64,000 nucleotides of DNA from Candidatus Endowatersipora endosymbiont of Watersipora subatra (GTDB lineage: Bacteria > Pseudomonadota > Alphaproteobacteria > Rhizobiales > Rhizobiaceae): the NCBI RefSeq assembly GCF_964026585.1, contig NZ_OZ032160.1:841991-905990 (forward strand), given 5' to 3'. The position numbers and the translations under genes were made by a program. Under the pieces are notes generated by a model. That model was not told the DNA's origin, did no database searches, and saw only the letters and a list, made by a program, of their open reading frames with translations. Of the stretch, positions 1 through 10,241 are shown in pieces. Each line of letters starts with the position of its first letter. Position 1 is the first letter of the stretch.

Positions 1-788
1 TTATTGATGATATGATTGTGACTCGTCTAGATCTTACACGTTATCTTATAATATCTAATGCGGGGTGCGCAGAAAAGGATATTTCACATATTGAAAATGT
101 TTCTGGCTGTTTTGATGTTTCGATCAATGTAATTGAACGCGGCTTTCTTGCCCTTCAGGGACCGAAAGCCGAATCTATTTTGAAAAATTATTTTAATGTA
201 ACTGATATGGTTTTTATGAGCGCCCGTGAATTCAAAGAGGGGTGGTTTATTTTTCGTACAGGCTATACCGGAGAAGATGGTTTTGAGATTGCTATGCCAT
301 TGAGAGAGTGTTCAGGGTTTGCAAAATCTTTACTCGATCATGTGGATGTTGAATGGATTGGTCTCGGTGCTCGGGATTCCTTACGACTGGAGTCAGGATT
401 CCCTCTTTATGGACAGGATCTTTCAGACGACATCACCCCCCATGAAGCTGGTTTACTATGGGCAATCCCCAAAGATTTACATCAGAGTGAGTTTATTGGA
501 GCTTTTTCTCTTAAAAAAAAGATATTAGAAGGCCGAAAAAAAATGCGTATTGGTTTGATTTCTGATGGTCATCTTGTGCGCGGCGGCACTAAATTACAAT
601 TAGCGGACAGGATGCAAGTTGGTCGAGTAACATCGGGAGGGTTTAGTCCTAGTCTTGGGATTCCTATTGCAATGGGATTTGTTGATATAGATGCTATTAA
701 CACGAATCTTTTTGCTAACATCCGAGGGAAGAAAATTGCAATGAAACATGTTTCTCTTCCCTTTGTTTCTCATTCTTATAAACGTTGA
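1..788 (+). CDS. gcvT: Aminomethyltransferase of the glycine cleavage system (T protein), 5' end missing
   Basis: The T protein moves the aminomethyl carbon from the lipoyl arm of GcvH to tetrahydrofolate and releases ammonia. The reading frame is open from base 3, and its first residues (IDDMIVTRL) match the interior 'DDLIVTRL' segment of GcvT, so the gene starts left of the window; the ATG at base 12 is internal. About 262 residues are visible of a usual 365-375. They include the folate-binding core with a GYTGEDGFEI motif and the C-terminal barrel with the typical GRVTSGGFSPSLG and IAMGFVD motifs. It ends 35 bases before gcvH and leads a T-H-P cluster. Identity is secure; only the 5' part is unseen. 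Confidence 0.95.
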   Translation, partial: IDDMIVTRLDLTRYLIISNAGCAEKDISHIENVSGCFDVSINVIERGFLALQGPKAESILKNYFNVTDMVFMSAREFKEGWFIFRTGYTGEDGFEIAMPLRECSGFAKSLLDHVDVEWIGLGARDSLRLESGFPLYGQDLSDDITPHEAGLLWAIPKDLHQSEFIGAFSLKKKILEGRKKMRIGLISDGHLVRGGTKLQLADRMQVGRVTSGGFSPSLGIPIAMGFVDIDAINTNLFANIRGKKIAMKHVSLPFVSHSYKR

Positions 789-823
789 GCTATATATTAA
801 AAGACAGTGTAGGACATCTAAAT

Positions 824-1192
824 ATGAGTAGAATATATTATACAAATGAACATGAATGGCTGAATGTTGCAGGTGACGTCGCCACTATAGGCATTACTGA
901 TTATGCGCAAGAACAACTCGGTGATATCGTGTTTATAGAACTGCCAGAAGTCGGTCAAAGTTTGGAATATGGAGATGAAGGAGTTGTTATTGAATCCATT
1001 AAGGCAGCATCAGATGTTTATGCACCAGCTTCTGGAAAGGTAGTTGAAATTAACTCAATTCTTAGCCATAAACCAGCGCTAGTCAATTCTGATGCTGAGT
1101 CGGATGGCTGGCTTTATAAAATACAACTCACTAATAAGCATGAACTCGAAAAGTTGATGGAGTGGGAAGCCTACAAAGCTTTGATTGGTTAA
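824..1192 (+). CDS. gcvH: Glycine cleavage system H protein (lipoyl carrier)
   Basis: This small carrier shuttles the aminomethyl group between GcvP, GcvT and lipoamide dehydrogenase on a lipoyl-lysine arm. It has 122 residues, close to the family norm of 125-130. The lipoyl site is in the segment VVIESIKAASDVYAP, where the lysine of SIKAASD carries the cofactor. The frame is open further upstream to a TTG at 785, but the conserved N-terminus (MSRIYYTNEHEWL) begins at the ATG at 824, so I use that start. It lies between gcvT and gcvP on the same strand. No glycine riboswitch can be judged, because the operon's 5' end is outside the window. Confidence 0.95.
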   Translation: MSRIYYTNEHEWLNVAGDVATIGITDYAQEQLGDIVFIELPEVGQSLEYGDEGVVIESIKAASDVYAPASGKVVEINSILSHKPALVNSDAESDGWLYKIQLTNKHELEKLMEWEAYKALIG

Positions 1193-1265
1193 AGACATTT
1201 CGGTTTTTATTTAATTGCACTGACTAGGCAAGAAAAGACGTGTTGGATTATCGAAAATATGATGT

Positions 1266-1271
1266 AAGGAG
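1266..1271 (+). promoter_or_regulatory. Strong ribosome binding site of gcvP
   Basis: AAGGAG ends ten bases before the ATG at 1282. It fixes the start of gcvP and is one of the better Shine-Dalgarno sequences in the window. Confidence 0.7.
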
Positions 1272-1281
1272 ATAACAAACA

Positions 1282-4077
1282 ATGACTGTCAGCCCATTTC
1301 TTGATCGCCACATTGGTCCTAAGTCTTTAGAACAATCTGTGATGCTCAATGCACTGAATGTAACCTCCCTTGAGGCTCTCATTAGTCAGACAATCCCAGA
1401 ATCCATCCGATTTAAGGGTAGTCTGAATATACCTCATGGAATTAGTGAAGAGGAGGCCTTAGCAGAAATTGAATCGAAGTTGAGGAAAAACCTTGTAGCT
1501 AAAGCTATGATCGGACAAGGTTATCATGGTACGCATGTTCCTCCTGTTATCCGGCGTAATCTATTTGAGAATCCAGGCTGGTATACAGCCTATACTCCCT
1601 ATCAACCTGAAATCTCTCAAGGTCGTCTTGAAATGCTTTTCCATTTCCAGACTCTTATTTCTGAGCTAACAGGATTACCTGTTGCTAATGCATCTCTTTT
1701 AGATGAAGCGACAGCCGTTTCTGAAGCTGCGAGTTTAGCTTTTAGATATTATCGAGGAAATCGGTCTCGCGTAGTTGTTGCCAATTCTATACATTCACAA
1801 ACTCTTTCAGTTCTGAAGACACGTTCTGAAACAGCTGAATATAGTGTTGATCATGGTACCATAGATGATAACGTAGCTGCCGTTGTGTTGCAGATGCCAG
1901 ATACTTTTGGTTCGCTTGATGACCCCAGCGAAATTGTTAGCCAAGCTCAGTCTGTTGGATCTTTAGTTATTGTTTCCGCTGATCCTCTTTCTCTAGTTTT
2001 GCTTCAATCTCCTGGTAACTGGGGAGCTGATATTTGTGTTGGTTCGATGCAACGTTTTGGTGTTCCTATGGGCAATGGAGGGCCACATCCGGCTTATTTT
2101 GCAACGACAGATATATTAACTCGTCTGATTCCTGGCCGCATTATTGGTCAGTCTATTGATTCTCATGGCCGTGTAGCCTACCGTCTTGCTTTGCAAACAC
2201 GTGAACAGCACATACGCCGTGAAAAAGCGACTTCGAATATCTGTACTTCTCAAGCTTTGCTCGCCAATATGGTTTCAGCGTACGCCATTTGGCACGGGCC
2301 GTCTGGATTAAAAGAAATTGCCAATCGCGTTCATCGAATGGCGAGTCGTTTTGCTTCTTCTTTAAAAGAAGAAGGAATTAAGATTCCGAGGCATTTTTTC
2401 GATGTTGTGACATTTTCAGTACCTGGGCGTTCTAAAGAATTTGCGAAGGTTGCAGAGATGGACGGTATTTTACTTCGTGTGATTGATCAAGATACAATTT
2501 CTGTTGCTTTTGACGAAACGATCAAAGAAGGTGATCTGCACTGTCTATGCAGGATTTTTAATCTTCGTATCTCAAAAATAAGCGAAGATAAACTCTTGTC
2601 ACATCGTAGTAGTGAAAAATTTCTTACACAAAAGATTTTTCATTCTTATCGTTCCGAAACAGAAATGATGCGGTTTTTGCGTACTCTCATGGATAAAGAC
2701 TTGGCTCTTGATCGAACCATGATTCCGTTAGGATCTTGTACTATGAAACTGAATTCGGCAGTAGAAATGATGCCAATTTCATGGGATGTAACTGCAAATA
2801 TCCACCCATTCTCTCCTGAGAATCACCGAATCGGTTATCAAGAAATGATTCATGATTTAGATATATGGCTCTCTGAAATAACCGGTTTTTCTAAAATCAG
2901 CTTTCAACCCAATGCCGGCAGTCAGGGTGAATATGCTGGACTCTTAGCCATTCGATCCTATCATCGATCTCTGGGAGAGGTCAACCGTGATATTTGTTTA
3001 ATCCCTTCATCAGCTCATGGTACGAACCCAGCCTCAGCAAGAATGGCGGGTTATGATGTTGTTGTTATAAAATGTAGGAAGAATGGTAATATAGACATGG
3101 ATGACCTCCGAGATAAGGCCGTATATCATTCAGAACGACTAGCCGCTCTTATGATTACATATCCTTCAACTCACGGTGTCTTTGAGTCTAGTATTAAAGT
3201 TATCTGTTCGATTATCCATGAAAATGGTGGGCAAGTCTATCTAGATGGTGCTAATTTGAACGCTATGATCGGTCTTGCTAGACCAGCTGATTTGGGTAGT
3301 GATGTCTGTCACATGAATTTACACAAGACTTTTTGTATTCCTCATGGAGGGGGAGGGCCCGGCGTAGGACCAATCGGTGTAGCGAAACATCTTTTGCCCT
3401 TTTTGCCAAGTAATGGTGCAGAAGGGAACCTCTCCGAAAGAGGATCTTATGCTGTTTCGGCAAATTTTGAAGGTTCTGCATCAATTCTATCTATTTCTTG
3501 GATGTATATTCGTATGCTTGGCGCTGAGGGATTGAAGAGAGCAAGTGAAGTCGCCCTCTTGAATGCGAATTATATCGCGCAAAAATTATCTAATCATTAC
3601 CCGGTTTTATTCAGAGGTGATTATGGGCGTTGTGCACATGAATGTATCATTGATGTAAGAGTTCTTAAATCTCTTGCTGGTGTGACTGTCGATCATGTAG
3701 CAAAGCGTTTGATTGATTATGGTTTTCATGCTCCTACCATGTCATGGCCAGTTTCTGGTACATTAATGGTTGAACCCACTGAGTCTGAACCTTTGCTTGA
3801 ATTAGATCGCTTTATTCATGCAATGATTGCTATCGCAGACGAGGCAAGACGTGTTGCGGATGGTGAATGGCCACAGGATGATAATCCTATCTGTAATGCA
3901 CCGCATACCTCTGAAGATTTGATGGTTGATAATTGGCATCACCCTTATCCAAGATCACTTGCGGCTTATCCGAACGGTGTTCGGTCAGATAAGAAATACT
4001 GGCCTCCTGTGAGCTGTGTAGATAATCTATATGGTGATAGAAATTTGGTATGTACATGTATACCAATTGAGGGATGA
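1282..4077 (+). CDS. gcvP: Glycine dehydrogenase (decarboxylating), full-length P protein
   Basis: This PLP enzyme decarboxylates glycine and passes the aminomethyl group to lipoyl-GcvH. The protein has 931 residues, so it is the single-chain form (E. coli about 957) and not the split GcvPA/GcvPB type. The N-terminal half starts with the usual RHIGP motif. The C-terminal half carries the PLP site [16 protein letters not shown], where K682 is the expected Schiff-base lysine. The C-terminal region ends in a typical YPRSLAAYP segment. It follows gcvH after 89 bases and is probably the last gene of the operon. All landmarks are intact. Confidence 0.97.
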   Translation: MTVSPFLDRHIGPKSLEQSVMLNALNVTSLEALISQTIPESIRFKGSLNIPHGISEEEALAEIESKLRKNLVAKAMIGQGYHGTHVPPVIRRNLFENPGWYTAYTPYQPEISQGRLEMLFHFQTLISELTGLPVANASLLDEATAVSEAASLAFRYYRGNRSRVVVANSIHSQTLSVLKTRSETAEYSVDHGTIDDNVAAVVLQMPDTFGSLDDPSEIVSQAQSVGSLVIVSADPLSLVLLQSPGNWGADICVGSMQRFGVPMGNGGPHPAYFATTDILTRLIPGRIIGQSIDSHGRVAYRLALQTREQHIRREKATSNICTSQALLANMVSAYAIWHGPSGLKEIANRVHRMASRFASSLKEEGIKIPRHFFDVVTFSVPGRSKEFAKVAEMDGILLRVIDQDTISVAFDETIKEGDLHCLCRIFNLRISKISEDKLLSHRSSEKFLTQKIFHSYRSETEMMRFLRTLMDKDLALDRTMIPLGSCTMKLNSAVEMMPISWDVTANIHPFSPENHRIGYQEMIHDLDIWLSEITGFSKISFQPNAGSQGEYAGLLAIRSYHRSLGEVNRDICLIPSSAHGTNPASARMAGYDVVVIKCRKNGNIDMDDLRDKAVYHSERLAALMITYPSTHGVFESSIKVICSIIHENGGQVYLDGANLNAMIGLARPADLGSDVCHMNLHKTFCIPHGGGGPGVGPIGVAKHLLPFLPSNGAEGNLSERGSYAVSANFEGSASILSISWMYIRMLGAEGLKRASEVALLNANYIAQKLSNHYPVLFRGDYGRCAHECIIDVRVLKSLAGVTVDHVAKRLIDYGFHAPTMSWPVSGTLMVEPTESEPLLELDRFIHAMIAIADEARRVADGEWPQDDNPICNAPHTSEDLMVDNWHHPYPRSLAAYPNGVRSDKKYWPPVSCVDNLYGDRNLVCTCIPIEG

Positions 4078-4219
4078 GAGAATTGCACAAAAATATGACT
4101 CAGATCTTGAAGAACGATTCTAATAATAAATTGTTAAAAGAAGTATCTTTTTCCCAAAGAGGATATAACGAGTTTACTCGTTCATCTGAAATAACAGATA
4201 TTTTCTACTTATGAACTTC

Positions 4220-4246
4220 AAACTTATTATAGTGAGTAATAAGTTT
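4220..4246 (+). terminator. AT-rich hairpin between gcvP and proS, possible terminator
   Basis: A perfect 10-base-pair inverted repeat (AAACTTATTA / TAATAAGTTT) with a 7-base loop runs into TTTT. It could end the gcv transcript. It lies only 16 bases before the proS start, so it could instead shape the proS leader. The stem holds one G-C pair and would be weak. A smaller hairpin (AACGAG/CTCGTT) sits at 4167-4182. Confidence 0.4.
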
Positions 4247-4262
4247 TCTATTTGAGAATGAG

Positions 4263-5612
4263 ATGTACCTTTCTAAATATTTTCTTCCTGCCTTGAAAGA
4301 AGCACCTCGCGAAGCGGAAATTATTTCGCACCAGTTGATGCTACGTGCTGGCATGATCAAGCAACAATCAGTTGGAATCTATTCATGGTTGCCTTTAGGT
4401 CTCAAAGTCATGCGGAAAGTGGAGAACATCATACGGGAAGAGCAAAACCGTGCCGGGGCAGTTGAATTACTGATGCCATCACTTCAGTCTGCTGATTTAT
4501 GGCATGAATCTAAACGTTATGATGATTATGGCAAGGAAATGATTCGGATTTATGACAGATATGGACGTGAAATACTACTCGGTCCAACAAATGAAGAGAT
4601 GGTTACCGATATTTTTCGTTCTTATGTTCACTCTTATAAGGATTTGCCTTTGAATCTATATCATATGCAGTGGAAATTTCGTGATGAAGTTAGGCCTCGT
4701 TTTGGTGTGATGCGCGGTCGTGAATTTCGAATGAAAGACGCTTATTCTTTTGATTTTGATGAAGCTTCCTCCCGGACCTCTTATTACCGTATGTTTACCT
4801 CATATCTCAGAATCTTTGACCGTTTGGGGATAAAGACTATCCCTATCCGTGCTCATACAGGTCCAATTGGTGGGGATTTAAGTCATGAATTTTTGATTTG
4901 TGCTGATACAGGGGAAAGTAAAATTTTTTGTGATAAAGATTATCTGAGTTTGTTGGTACCAGGTGCTGAAGTTGATTATTCAGATGATCTCCTGATGGCT
5001 GATATTTTTAATCAGTGGAACCAATTATATGCCAGAACTCATGATCTTCACGATGAAGCGCTTTGGTCACAGCTGAATCCAAAGAATCAGCTTAATATAA
5101 AAGGAATTGAAGTCGGACACATTTTTCATTTTGGTACAAAATATTCAAAGCCTATGGGAGCAGAAGTGATGGGACCCGACGGAAAAAAAAGACCGGTCTT
5201 TATGGGTTCTTATGGTATTGGAACTAGCAGGTTGGTTGCTGCACTCATTGAAGCTTGTCATGATAAAAAGGGGATTATTTGGCCCGAATCAGTGGCCCCA
5301 TTTGATCTAGCTTTGATAAATCTCCGCGTAGGTGATAAAGGGATAGACGCCACTTGTTCTGATCTTTATACCAAACTGTTAAATGCCGGTTTTGATCTTT
5401 TCTATGATGATATCGATCGTCATGCTGGAGAAAAATTTGCTTTAGCTGACCTTATAGGTCTGCCTTGGCAAATGATAATTGGTCCCCGTCTTTTTTCAAA
5501 CGATGAGGCTGAAATTAAAAATCGATCTACTGGTGAACGGGAAATCTTATCCCTTGAAGCAGCTCTCAATAAGCTTTTTACTTTAAAAAAAGGAGAATCT
5601 TTTGTTATTTAA
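4263..5612 (+). CDS. proS: Prolyl-tRNA synthetase, short alphaproteobacterial form without editing domain
   Basis: The enzyme charges tRNA-Pro with proline in the cytoplasm. It has 449 residues, about 120 fewer than the E. coli enzyme. Class II motif 2 is near residue 139 ([10 protein letters not shown]) and motif 3 near residue 315 ([10 protein letters not shown]). The distance between them leaves no room for the roughly 180-residue editing insertion. That is normal for the alphaproteobacterial family and is not a truncation. The C-terminal anticodon-binding domain is present. The start ATG gives the conserved N-terminus MYLSKYFLP. lolC and lolD follow on the same strand, a common alphaproteobacterial order. 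Confidence 0.96.
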   Translation: MYLSKYFLPALKEAPREAEIISHQLMLRAGMIKQQSVGIYSWLPLGLKVMRKVENIIREEQNRAGAVELLMPSLQSADLWHESKRYDDYGKEMIRIYDRYGREILLGPTNEEMVTDIFRSYVHSYKDLPLNLYHMQWKFRDEVRPRFGVMRGREFRMKDAYSFDFDEASSRTSYYRMFTSYLRIFDRLGIKTIPIRAHTGPIGGDLSHEFLICADTGESKIFCDKDYLSLLVPGAEVDYSDDLLMADIFNQWNQLYARTHDLHDEALWSQLNPKNQLNIKGIEVGHIFHFGTKYSKPMGAEVMGPDGKKRPVFMGSYGIGTSRLVAALIEACHDKKGIIWPESVAPFDLALINLRVGDKGIDATCSDLYTKLLNAGFDLFYDDIDRHAGEKFALADLIGLPWQMIIGPRLFSNDEAEIKNRSTGEREILSLEAALNKLFTLKKGESFVI

Positions 5613-5652
5613 AACCGGTCATACCTTAACCTTTTTCTTGGTTTGAACTCGT

Positions 5653-6897
5653 TTGTTTTCGTCATTTGAGTGGATGTTAGCTTGCCGTTATCTTGGTAGT
5701 CGCCGCAAGGAAAGTTTTATTTCGTTCATTTCTGTCATTTCGTTCATTGGGATTATGCTTGGCGTTGCGACATTAATAATCGTCATGGCCGTAATGAACG
5801 GTTTTCGTACCGAACTTCTTAATCGTATATTAGGTATGAATGGTCATATGGTCGTGCAACCGGCTCACACAGAAATGACTGATTATGAAGCTATAGACAC
5901 GCGTTTTGAAATCCTTGAAAGTGTTATACTAGCTTTACCTCTGATAGAGGGGCAAGCTCTTGTATCGGGTAGACAAGGGAGCACGGGTGCTATTGTGCGC
6001 GGTATTTTTGAAGTTGATTTAAAACGCCTACCAGCGTTGCATGGTAATATCAACCAGGGAAGCCTCGATGGGTTTGATAGGAACGCAGGAGCCGTAATTG
6101 GGGTTCGTATGGCTGAAAAAATGGGTCTCACATTGGGTGAGAATATCAAGCTCATCAACCCTCAAGGGGATATCACGGCATTTGGAATAATGCCTAGAGT
6201 TAAGTATTATCCGATTGTAGCCATTTTCGAAATGGGCATGTCAGAGTATGATAGTTCAATTATCTTTCTTCCGATGAACGAAGTTCAGTGGTATTTTAAC
6301 AAGGAAGGAAAGACCGATCTCGTTGAAGTTTTTGTCGAGAATCCAGACGATACGAATACTATGCGCCGCGCACTCGAAGTCGCGGCAAGAAGACCTGTTT
6401 ACATAAGTGATTGGCGTCAAAAAAATATCGGAATAGTAAGTGCACTCGAGGTTGAGCGCAATGTTATGTTTCTTATACTGACCTTGATTATTTTGATTGC
6501 AGCTTTAAATATCGTTTCTGGTCTCTTTATGCTTGTTAAGGATAAAGGCCGTGATATCGCTGTGTTAAGAACTATGGGGATGAGTCGTGGTTCAATTATG
6601 CGTGTTTTCTTAATTACGGGATCCAGCATTGGTATATTGGGTACTTTTTCAGGAGTCTGTCTTGGGACTTTTTTTTGTTTAAATATTAAGGGAATACAGA
6701 ATTTTGTTCATTCAATTACTGAAGAAAATATATGGGATCCAACAGTTCGTTTTTTAAGTGAAATTCCAGCACGTCTTGATATATGGGAGACAATGACTGT
6801 GGTTTTCATGGCATTGGGTCTATCTCTTCTTGCCACTTTGTTTCCTGCTTGGCGAGCAGCGCGTCTGGATCCAGTTGAAGCTTTACGCTATGAGTAA
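5653..6897 (+). CDS. lolC: Lipoprotein-releasing ABC transporter, permease subunit LolC/LolE type
   Basis: This inner-membrane permease, with LolD, extracts outer-membrane lipoproteins from the inner membrane and hands them to LolA. It has 414 residues. There is one transmembrane helix near residues 22-46, a large periplasmic domain, and three helices near 271-295, 320-343 and 377-400, as in the MacB/FtsX-type permease fold. The start is TTG at 5653, giving [14 protein letters not shown], which matches the family N-terminus; no upstream ATG fits. It overlaps lolD by eight bases. Only one permease gene is present, as in other alphaproteobacteria, where it probably works as a homodimer. Confidence 0.93.
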   Translation: MFSSFEWMLACRYLGSRRKESFISFISVISFIGIMLGVATLIIVMAVMNGFRTELLNRILGMNGHMVVQPAHTEMTDYEAIDTRFEILESVILALPLIEGQALVSGRQGSTGAIVRGIFEVDLKRLPALHGNINQGSLDGFDRNAGAVIGVRMAEKMGLTLGENIKLINPQGDITAFGIMPRVKYYPIVAIFEMGMSEYDSSIIFLPMNEVQWYFNKEGKTDLVEVFVENPDDTNTMRRALEVAARRPVYISDWRQKNIGIVSALEVERNVMFLILTLIILIAALNIVSGLFMLVKDKGRDIAVLRTMGMSRGSIMRVFLITGSSIGILGTFSGVCLGTFFCLNIKGIQNFVHSITEENIWDPTVRFLSEIPARLDIWETMTVVFMALGLSLLATLFPAWRAARLDPVEALRYE

Positions 6898-7585
6898 TTC
6901 TGAACTGGTTCTTTCCTTATGTCGAATCAATCAAACTTACCGTAAAAACGATCATTCCCTGATAATTCTTAAAGATGCGGATCTTGAGATCAGACGAGGA
7001 GAACTGGTCGCACTTATTGCCCCCTCAGGTGCAGGTAAGTCAACGCTTCTTCATTTAGCTGGATTGTTGGAGAAACCTGATTCTGGATCCTTAATCATTT
7101 CAGGTATAGAATGTAGTTTTCTAGGTGAGGATGAACGCACACGTATACGCCGTATTGATATTGGTTTTGTCTACCAATTTCACCACTTATTACCTGATTT
7201 AAATGCACTGGAAAATATCTCCTTTCCTCAGCGGATCTGTGGAAAATCTGTCCATCAGGCTAATCACAGAGCAAAAAAATTACTAGAGCATCTAGGACTC
7301 TTACAAAGAGCACACCATAGGCCATCAGATCTATCTGGTGGTGAACAGCAACGGGTTGCTATTGCGAGGGCTGTTGCAAATAATCCAAAATTATTATTGG
7401 CTGATGAACCGACTGGAAATCTTGATCCCTGCACGGCTAATCTTGTTTTTGAAACTTTAGTGAAATTAGTTCAGTCAAAGGGATTGTCAGCTTTGATCGC
7501 AACACACAACCATGAATTAGCGGCTCGCATGGACCGTATTGTAACTATTAGAAACCATAAGATTGTCGAAATTCATAATTACTAA
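6890..7585 (+). CDS. lolD: Lipoprotein-releasing ABC transporter ATPase LolD
   Basis: This cytoplasmic ATPase powers the LolC permease. It has 231 residues, typical for LolD. The Walker A motif is near residue 44 (APSGAGKST, with A where GPSGSGKS is usual), the ABC signature LSGGEQQ near 148, and Walker [10 protein letters not shown] near 168. The frame opens earlier at 6830, but the ATG at 6890 overlaps the lolC stop and gives the expected N-terminus, so coupled translation is likely. dnaE often follows lolD in alphaproteobacteria; it is absent here. Confidence 0.95.
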   Translation: MSNSELVLSLCRINQTYRKNDHSLIILKDADLEIRRGELVALIAPSGAGKSTLLHLAGLLEKPDSGSLIISGIECSFLGEDERTRIRRIDIGFVYQFHHLLPDLNALENISFPQRICGKSVHQANHRAKKLLEHLGLLQRAHHRPSDLSGGEQQRVAIARAVANNPKLLLADEPTGNLDPCTANLVFETLVKLVQSKGLSALIATHNHELAARMDRIVTIRNHKIVEIHNY

Positions 7586-8069
7586 TTAAAATTCTTTATT
7601 CTTTCGTAATGCGGGATCATTATTTCAATGAATTTTTGTCATATGCTGTTCACTGCCTAATCAGTGAATTTACATAATTTTGAAATGATACTTCATTCTT
7701 GACTTGAGGGGGGAGTAACAATATTATCTTCGATTGGAAGAAGCTTTCATATAGACCAGTGCCCGTGTTAAACACGATAAGAGTTTTTCCGATTGATACG
7801 CTTTTTCTATAATCTCATTAACCTCTTTGAAATTGAAAGAGCATGATCAAAAAGTTATGATGTTCATTTTGTATAGACTTGACATATTTAATCTTACCTT
7901 TTACCGGTTGCGAAGTATATGGTTTTAATCATATGATTCGTGTACCTATTCCTACGTTATTCAAATCTTTGTTTTTTATTAAGGAGAAGGATCATAGAAG
8001 GGTATCATTTTTATTTTTCGGTTTGGATTCATCTAATCCTGGAACGGTTAGGTCTCTTTAGGAAGTTCA
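7586..8069. other. 484-base gap before rpsD, no supported gene
   Basis: The gap is AT-rich with stops in all frames. A 60-codon frame at 7879-8061 has no recognisable motif and is probably chance. The notable content is a promoter-like pair at 7699-7727 and a small hairpin (CGTGT-TAA-ACACG) near 7765. I could not fold any part into a tRNA. It may hold the rpsD promoter with a long leader, an unrecognised small RNA, or the scar of a lost gene such as dnaE. Confidence 0.5.
7699..7727 (+). promoter_or_regulatory. Candidate sigma-70 promoter upstream of rpsD
   Basis: TTGACT and TATTAT are separated by exactly 17 bases, each one mismatch from consensus. A transcript from here would have a leader of about 340 bases before rpsD. 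A second TTGACA near 7877 has no convincing -10 partner. Confidence 0.4.
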
Positions 8070-8687
8070 ATGAGCAAGCGATTAAGCACTAAATATAAAA
8101 TTGACCGCCGTATGGGTGAAAACATATGGGGTCGTCCAAAATCTCCAATCAATCGTCGTAATTATGGTCCTGGGCAGCATGGACAGGGTCGAAAGGGTAA
8201 ATTATCAGACTTCGGTCTTCAACTTCGTGCGAAGCAAAAGCTGAAAGGTTACTATGGCAATATTTCAGAAAAGCAATTTCGTAAGATTTATGATCATGCC
8301 AATGCATTAAGGGGTGATTCTTCTGAGAACTTAATTGGTCTTCTTGAAAGTCGCTTAGATACAATTATCTACCGTGCTAAGTTCGTACCCACTGTTTTTG
8401 CTGCTCGTCAATTCATCAATCATGGCCATATTAATATAAATGATCGTCGTGTAAACATTCCATCCTATCGCTGTAAAGTCGGTGACGTAATTGGAGTGCG
8501 TGAGAAATCAAAGCAGCTTTCCATTGTCTTGGAGTCTATTCAGCTCGCTGAACGTGATGTTCCTGAATATATTCTTATAGATCATAAGAAACTGACAGCT
8601 TCTTTGATCCATATTCCTACATTTTCAGATGTTCCCTATCCAATCATTATGGAACCCAATTTAACTGTCGAATTTTATTCACGCTAA
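8070..8687 (+). CDS. rpsD: 30S ribosomal protein S4
   Basis: S4 nucleates assembly of the 30S body by binding 16S rRNA. The protein has 205 residues, the normal size, with the S4 N-terminal domain ([16 protein letters not shown]) and the S4 RNA-binding fold around residues 95-160 ([16 protein letters not shown], then QFINHGHI). It stands alone on the plus strand, which is usual in alphaproteobacteria, where rpsD lies outside the main ribosomal operons. GGAAG six bases before the ATG serves as the ribosome binding site. I found no obvious S4-binding pseudoknot. Confidence 0.97.
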   Translation: MSKRLSTKYKIDRRMGENIWGRPKSPINRRNYGPGQHGQGRKGKLSDFGLQLRAKQKLKGYYGNISEKQFRKIYDHANALRGDSSENLIGLLESRLDTIIYRAKFVPTVFAARQFINHGHININDRRVNIPSYRCKVGDVIGVREKSKQLSIVLESIQLAERDVPEYILIDHKKLTASLIHIPTFSDVPYPIIMEPNLTVEFYSR

Positions 8688-9022
8688 GAATATGCATTAA
8701 GAGTTTAAAAAATCATCATATGGATCTAACTTTAACTGATTCTAAATCCTTCCTAAAGGTAAGTAAAGATGATTAAGACTGATCTTTTCTTTTATAAGAA
8801 GACTTAAGAGCGACTTTAGTTATTTTAATAAACTGATGACAGTCCTTCTCTACTCTGATCTAAATCTAAGGAAATGTATGTTCTCAACAATCTAAAACAA
8901 TAAAAACGAAAATGAGAAAAATATTTTCGTAAATCCTATTCTCTTAACCAATTATAAGAGAGAGAAAGCCCTTGCTAAGTGAGAAGGCATTTTCTCTCTG
9001 ATTTTAACTTTCAGGAATTTAA
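8688..9022. other. 335-base gap between rpsD and prfB with two hairpins
   Basis: No gene is supported. Two stem-loops stand out. At 8906-8930 there is an 8-bp perfect stem (ACGAAAAT/ATTTTCGT). At 8959-8999 there is a longer stem: AGAGAGAAA pairs with TTTCTCTCT, and GCC with GGC across a two-base bulge. The second ends 23 bases before the prfB start and has no clean T-run, so it may be a leader structure and not a terminator. Confidence 0.45.
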
Positions 9023-10120
9023 ATGCGTTCAGAGATTCAATCACTTTTTGATGAGATCAAAAAGGGAATCAGTTTGCTTCAACGCCATTTGGATTGGGAA
9101 AATGCAGAATCACGCCTCGAAGAACTCAATTGTGCTGCTGAAGCACCGGATTTATGGAAAGATATCCAAAAGGCACAGTTACTGATGCGTGAACGACAAT
9201 TGCTCCTAAAAAACATTACGGAGATCCATCTTCTTAAATCTGATCTCAAGAACGCAGAAGACCTTATAGAACTTGCAGAAATTGAAGAGGATTCAGAGAT
9301 TTTAAATGAAGCAGAGGATATGATCCGAATGTTACATATCGATTTAGGTAAACGTCGAATTGAAACTTTCTTATCTGGAAACTCTGATTCGAATGACACC
9401 TTCTTTGAAGTACATTCTGGTGCTGGTGGAACAGAAAGCAATGACTGGGCAAATATGCTGTTGCGTATGTATCTTCGATGGGCTGAACAAAACGGATATA
9501 CAACTGAAATCCAGGCAACAACACCAGGAGATGAAGCTGGAATTAAGTCAGCGACTGTGCTGATCAAAGGACATAATGCTTATGGTTGGCTCAAAAATGA
9601 AAGTGGCGTTCACCGTCTAATTCGTATTTCACCTTATGATAATAATGCTCGTCGTCACACTTCATTTTCTTCTATCTGGATCTATCCAGTTATTGATGAT
9701 AATATCCAAATTTCTATTCCTGAAACTGATATTCGTATTGATACCTATCGCTCATCAGGGGCAGGGGGGCAACATGTTAATACAACAGATTCTGCTGTTC
9801 GGATTACTCATATTCCGACTGGCATTGTCGTTACTTCTTCAGAAAAATCACAACACCAAAACCGCTCTAATGCTTTGAAAGCGCTGAGAGCACGCCTTCA
9901 TGATCTTGAATTAAAAAAGAGAGAGCAAGCTACGCAAGCTGCCCATGAAAGTAAAACAGAAATTGGCTGGGGTCATCAGATTAGATCTTATGTTCTCCAA
10001 CCGTATCAACTTGTCAAAGATTTTCGTACCGGAGTTGAGTCAACTAATCCTCAAGCTGTTTTAGATGGTGATCTTAACATTTTTATGGAAGCTGCCTTGG
10101 CACATCATGTTCAAAATTGA
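9023..10120 (+). CDS. prfB: Peptide chain release factor 2
   Basis: RF2 recognises UAA and UGA stops and triggers peptide release. The 365-residue frame is continuous. At the place where E. coli prfB has its programmed +1 frameshift (around residue 24, RHLDWE here) there is no stop, so this gene does not use that autoregulation. The catalytic GGQ is at 248-250. The stop-recognition tripeptide is SPY at 203-205; E. coli has SPF, and as I recall SPY is the common alphaproteobacterial form. The start ATG gives the family N-terminus MRSEIQSLFDEI. It converges with serB. Confidence 0.96.
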   Translation: MRSEIQSLFDEIKKGISLLQRHLDWENAESRLEELNCAAEAPDLWKDIQKAQLLMRERQLLLKNITEIHLLKSDLKNAEDLIELAEIEEDSEILNEAEDMIRMLHIDLGKRRIETFLSGNSDSNDTFFEVHSGAGGTESNDWANMLLRMYLRWAEQNGYTTEIQATTPGDEAGIKSATVLIKGHNAYGWLKNESGVHRLIRISPYDNNARRHTSFSSIWIYPVIDDNIQISIPETDIRIDTYRSSGAGGQHVNTTDSAVRITHIPTGIVVTSSEKSQHQNRSNALKALRARLHDLELKKREQATQAAHESKTEIGWGHQIRSYVLQPYQLVKDFRTGVESTNPQAVLDGDLNIFMEAALAHHVQN

Positions 10121-10241
10121 AAATATGATTATCTCGAGCTTACATTTACATACAACACTTTTCTATTTTTCTACTGTTTGTTATTCACAGATAAATTGAA
10201 ACCAAGAAGATCTTCTAAAGGTTGGAAAAAAGTTCATTGAA

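Noticed and set aside
4263-5612. proS looked truncated compared with E. coli
   Set aside because: The missing part is the editing insertion, which the alphaproteobacterial form normally lacks; all catalytic motifs are present.
7879-8061. 60-codon open frame before rpsD
   Set aside because: No recognisable motif, odd composition, and no conserved neighbour; most likely chance in an AT-rich gap.
9079-9567. 162-codon frame antisense to prfB
   Set aside because: Lies wholly inside prfB on the other strand; serine-rich shadow translation.
10205-10216. AGAAGATCTTCT palindrome between prfB and serB
   Set aside because: A 12-base palindrome with no loop or T-run; expected by chance at this scale.
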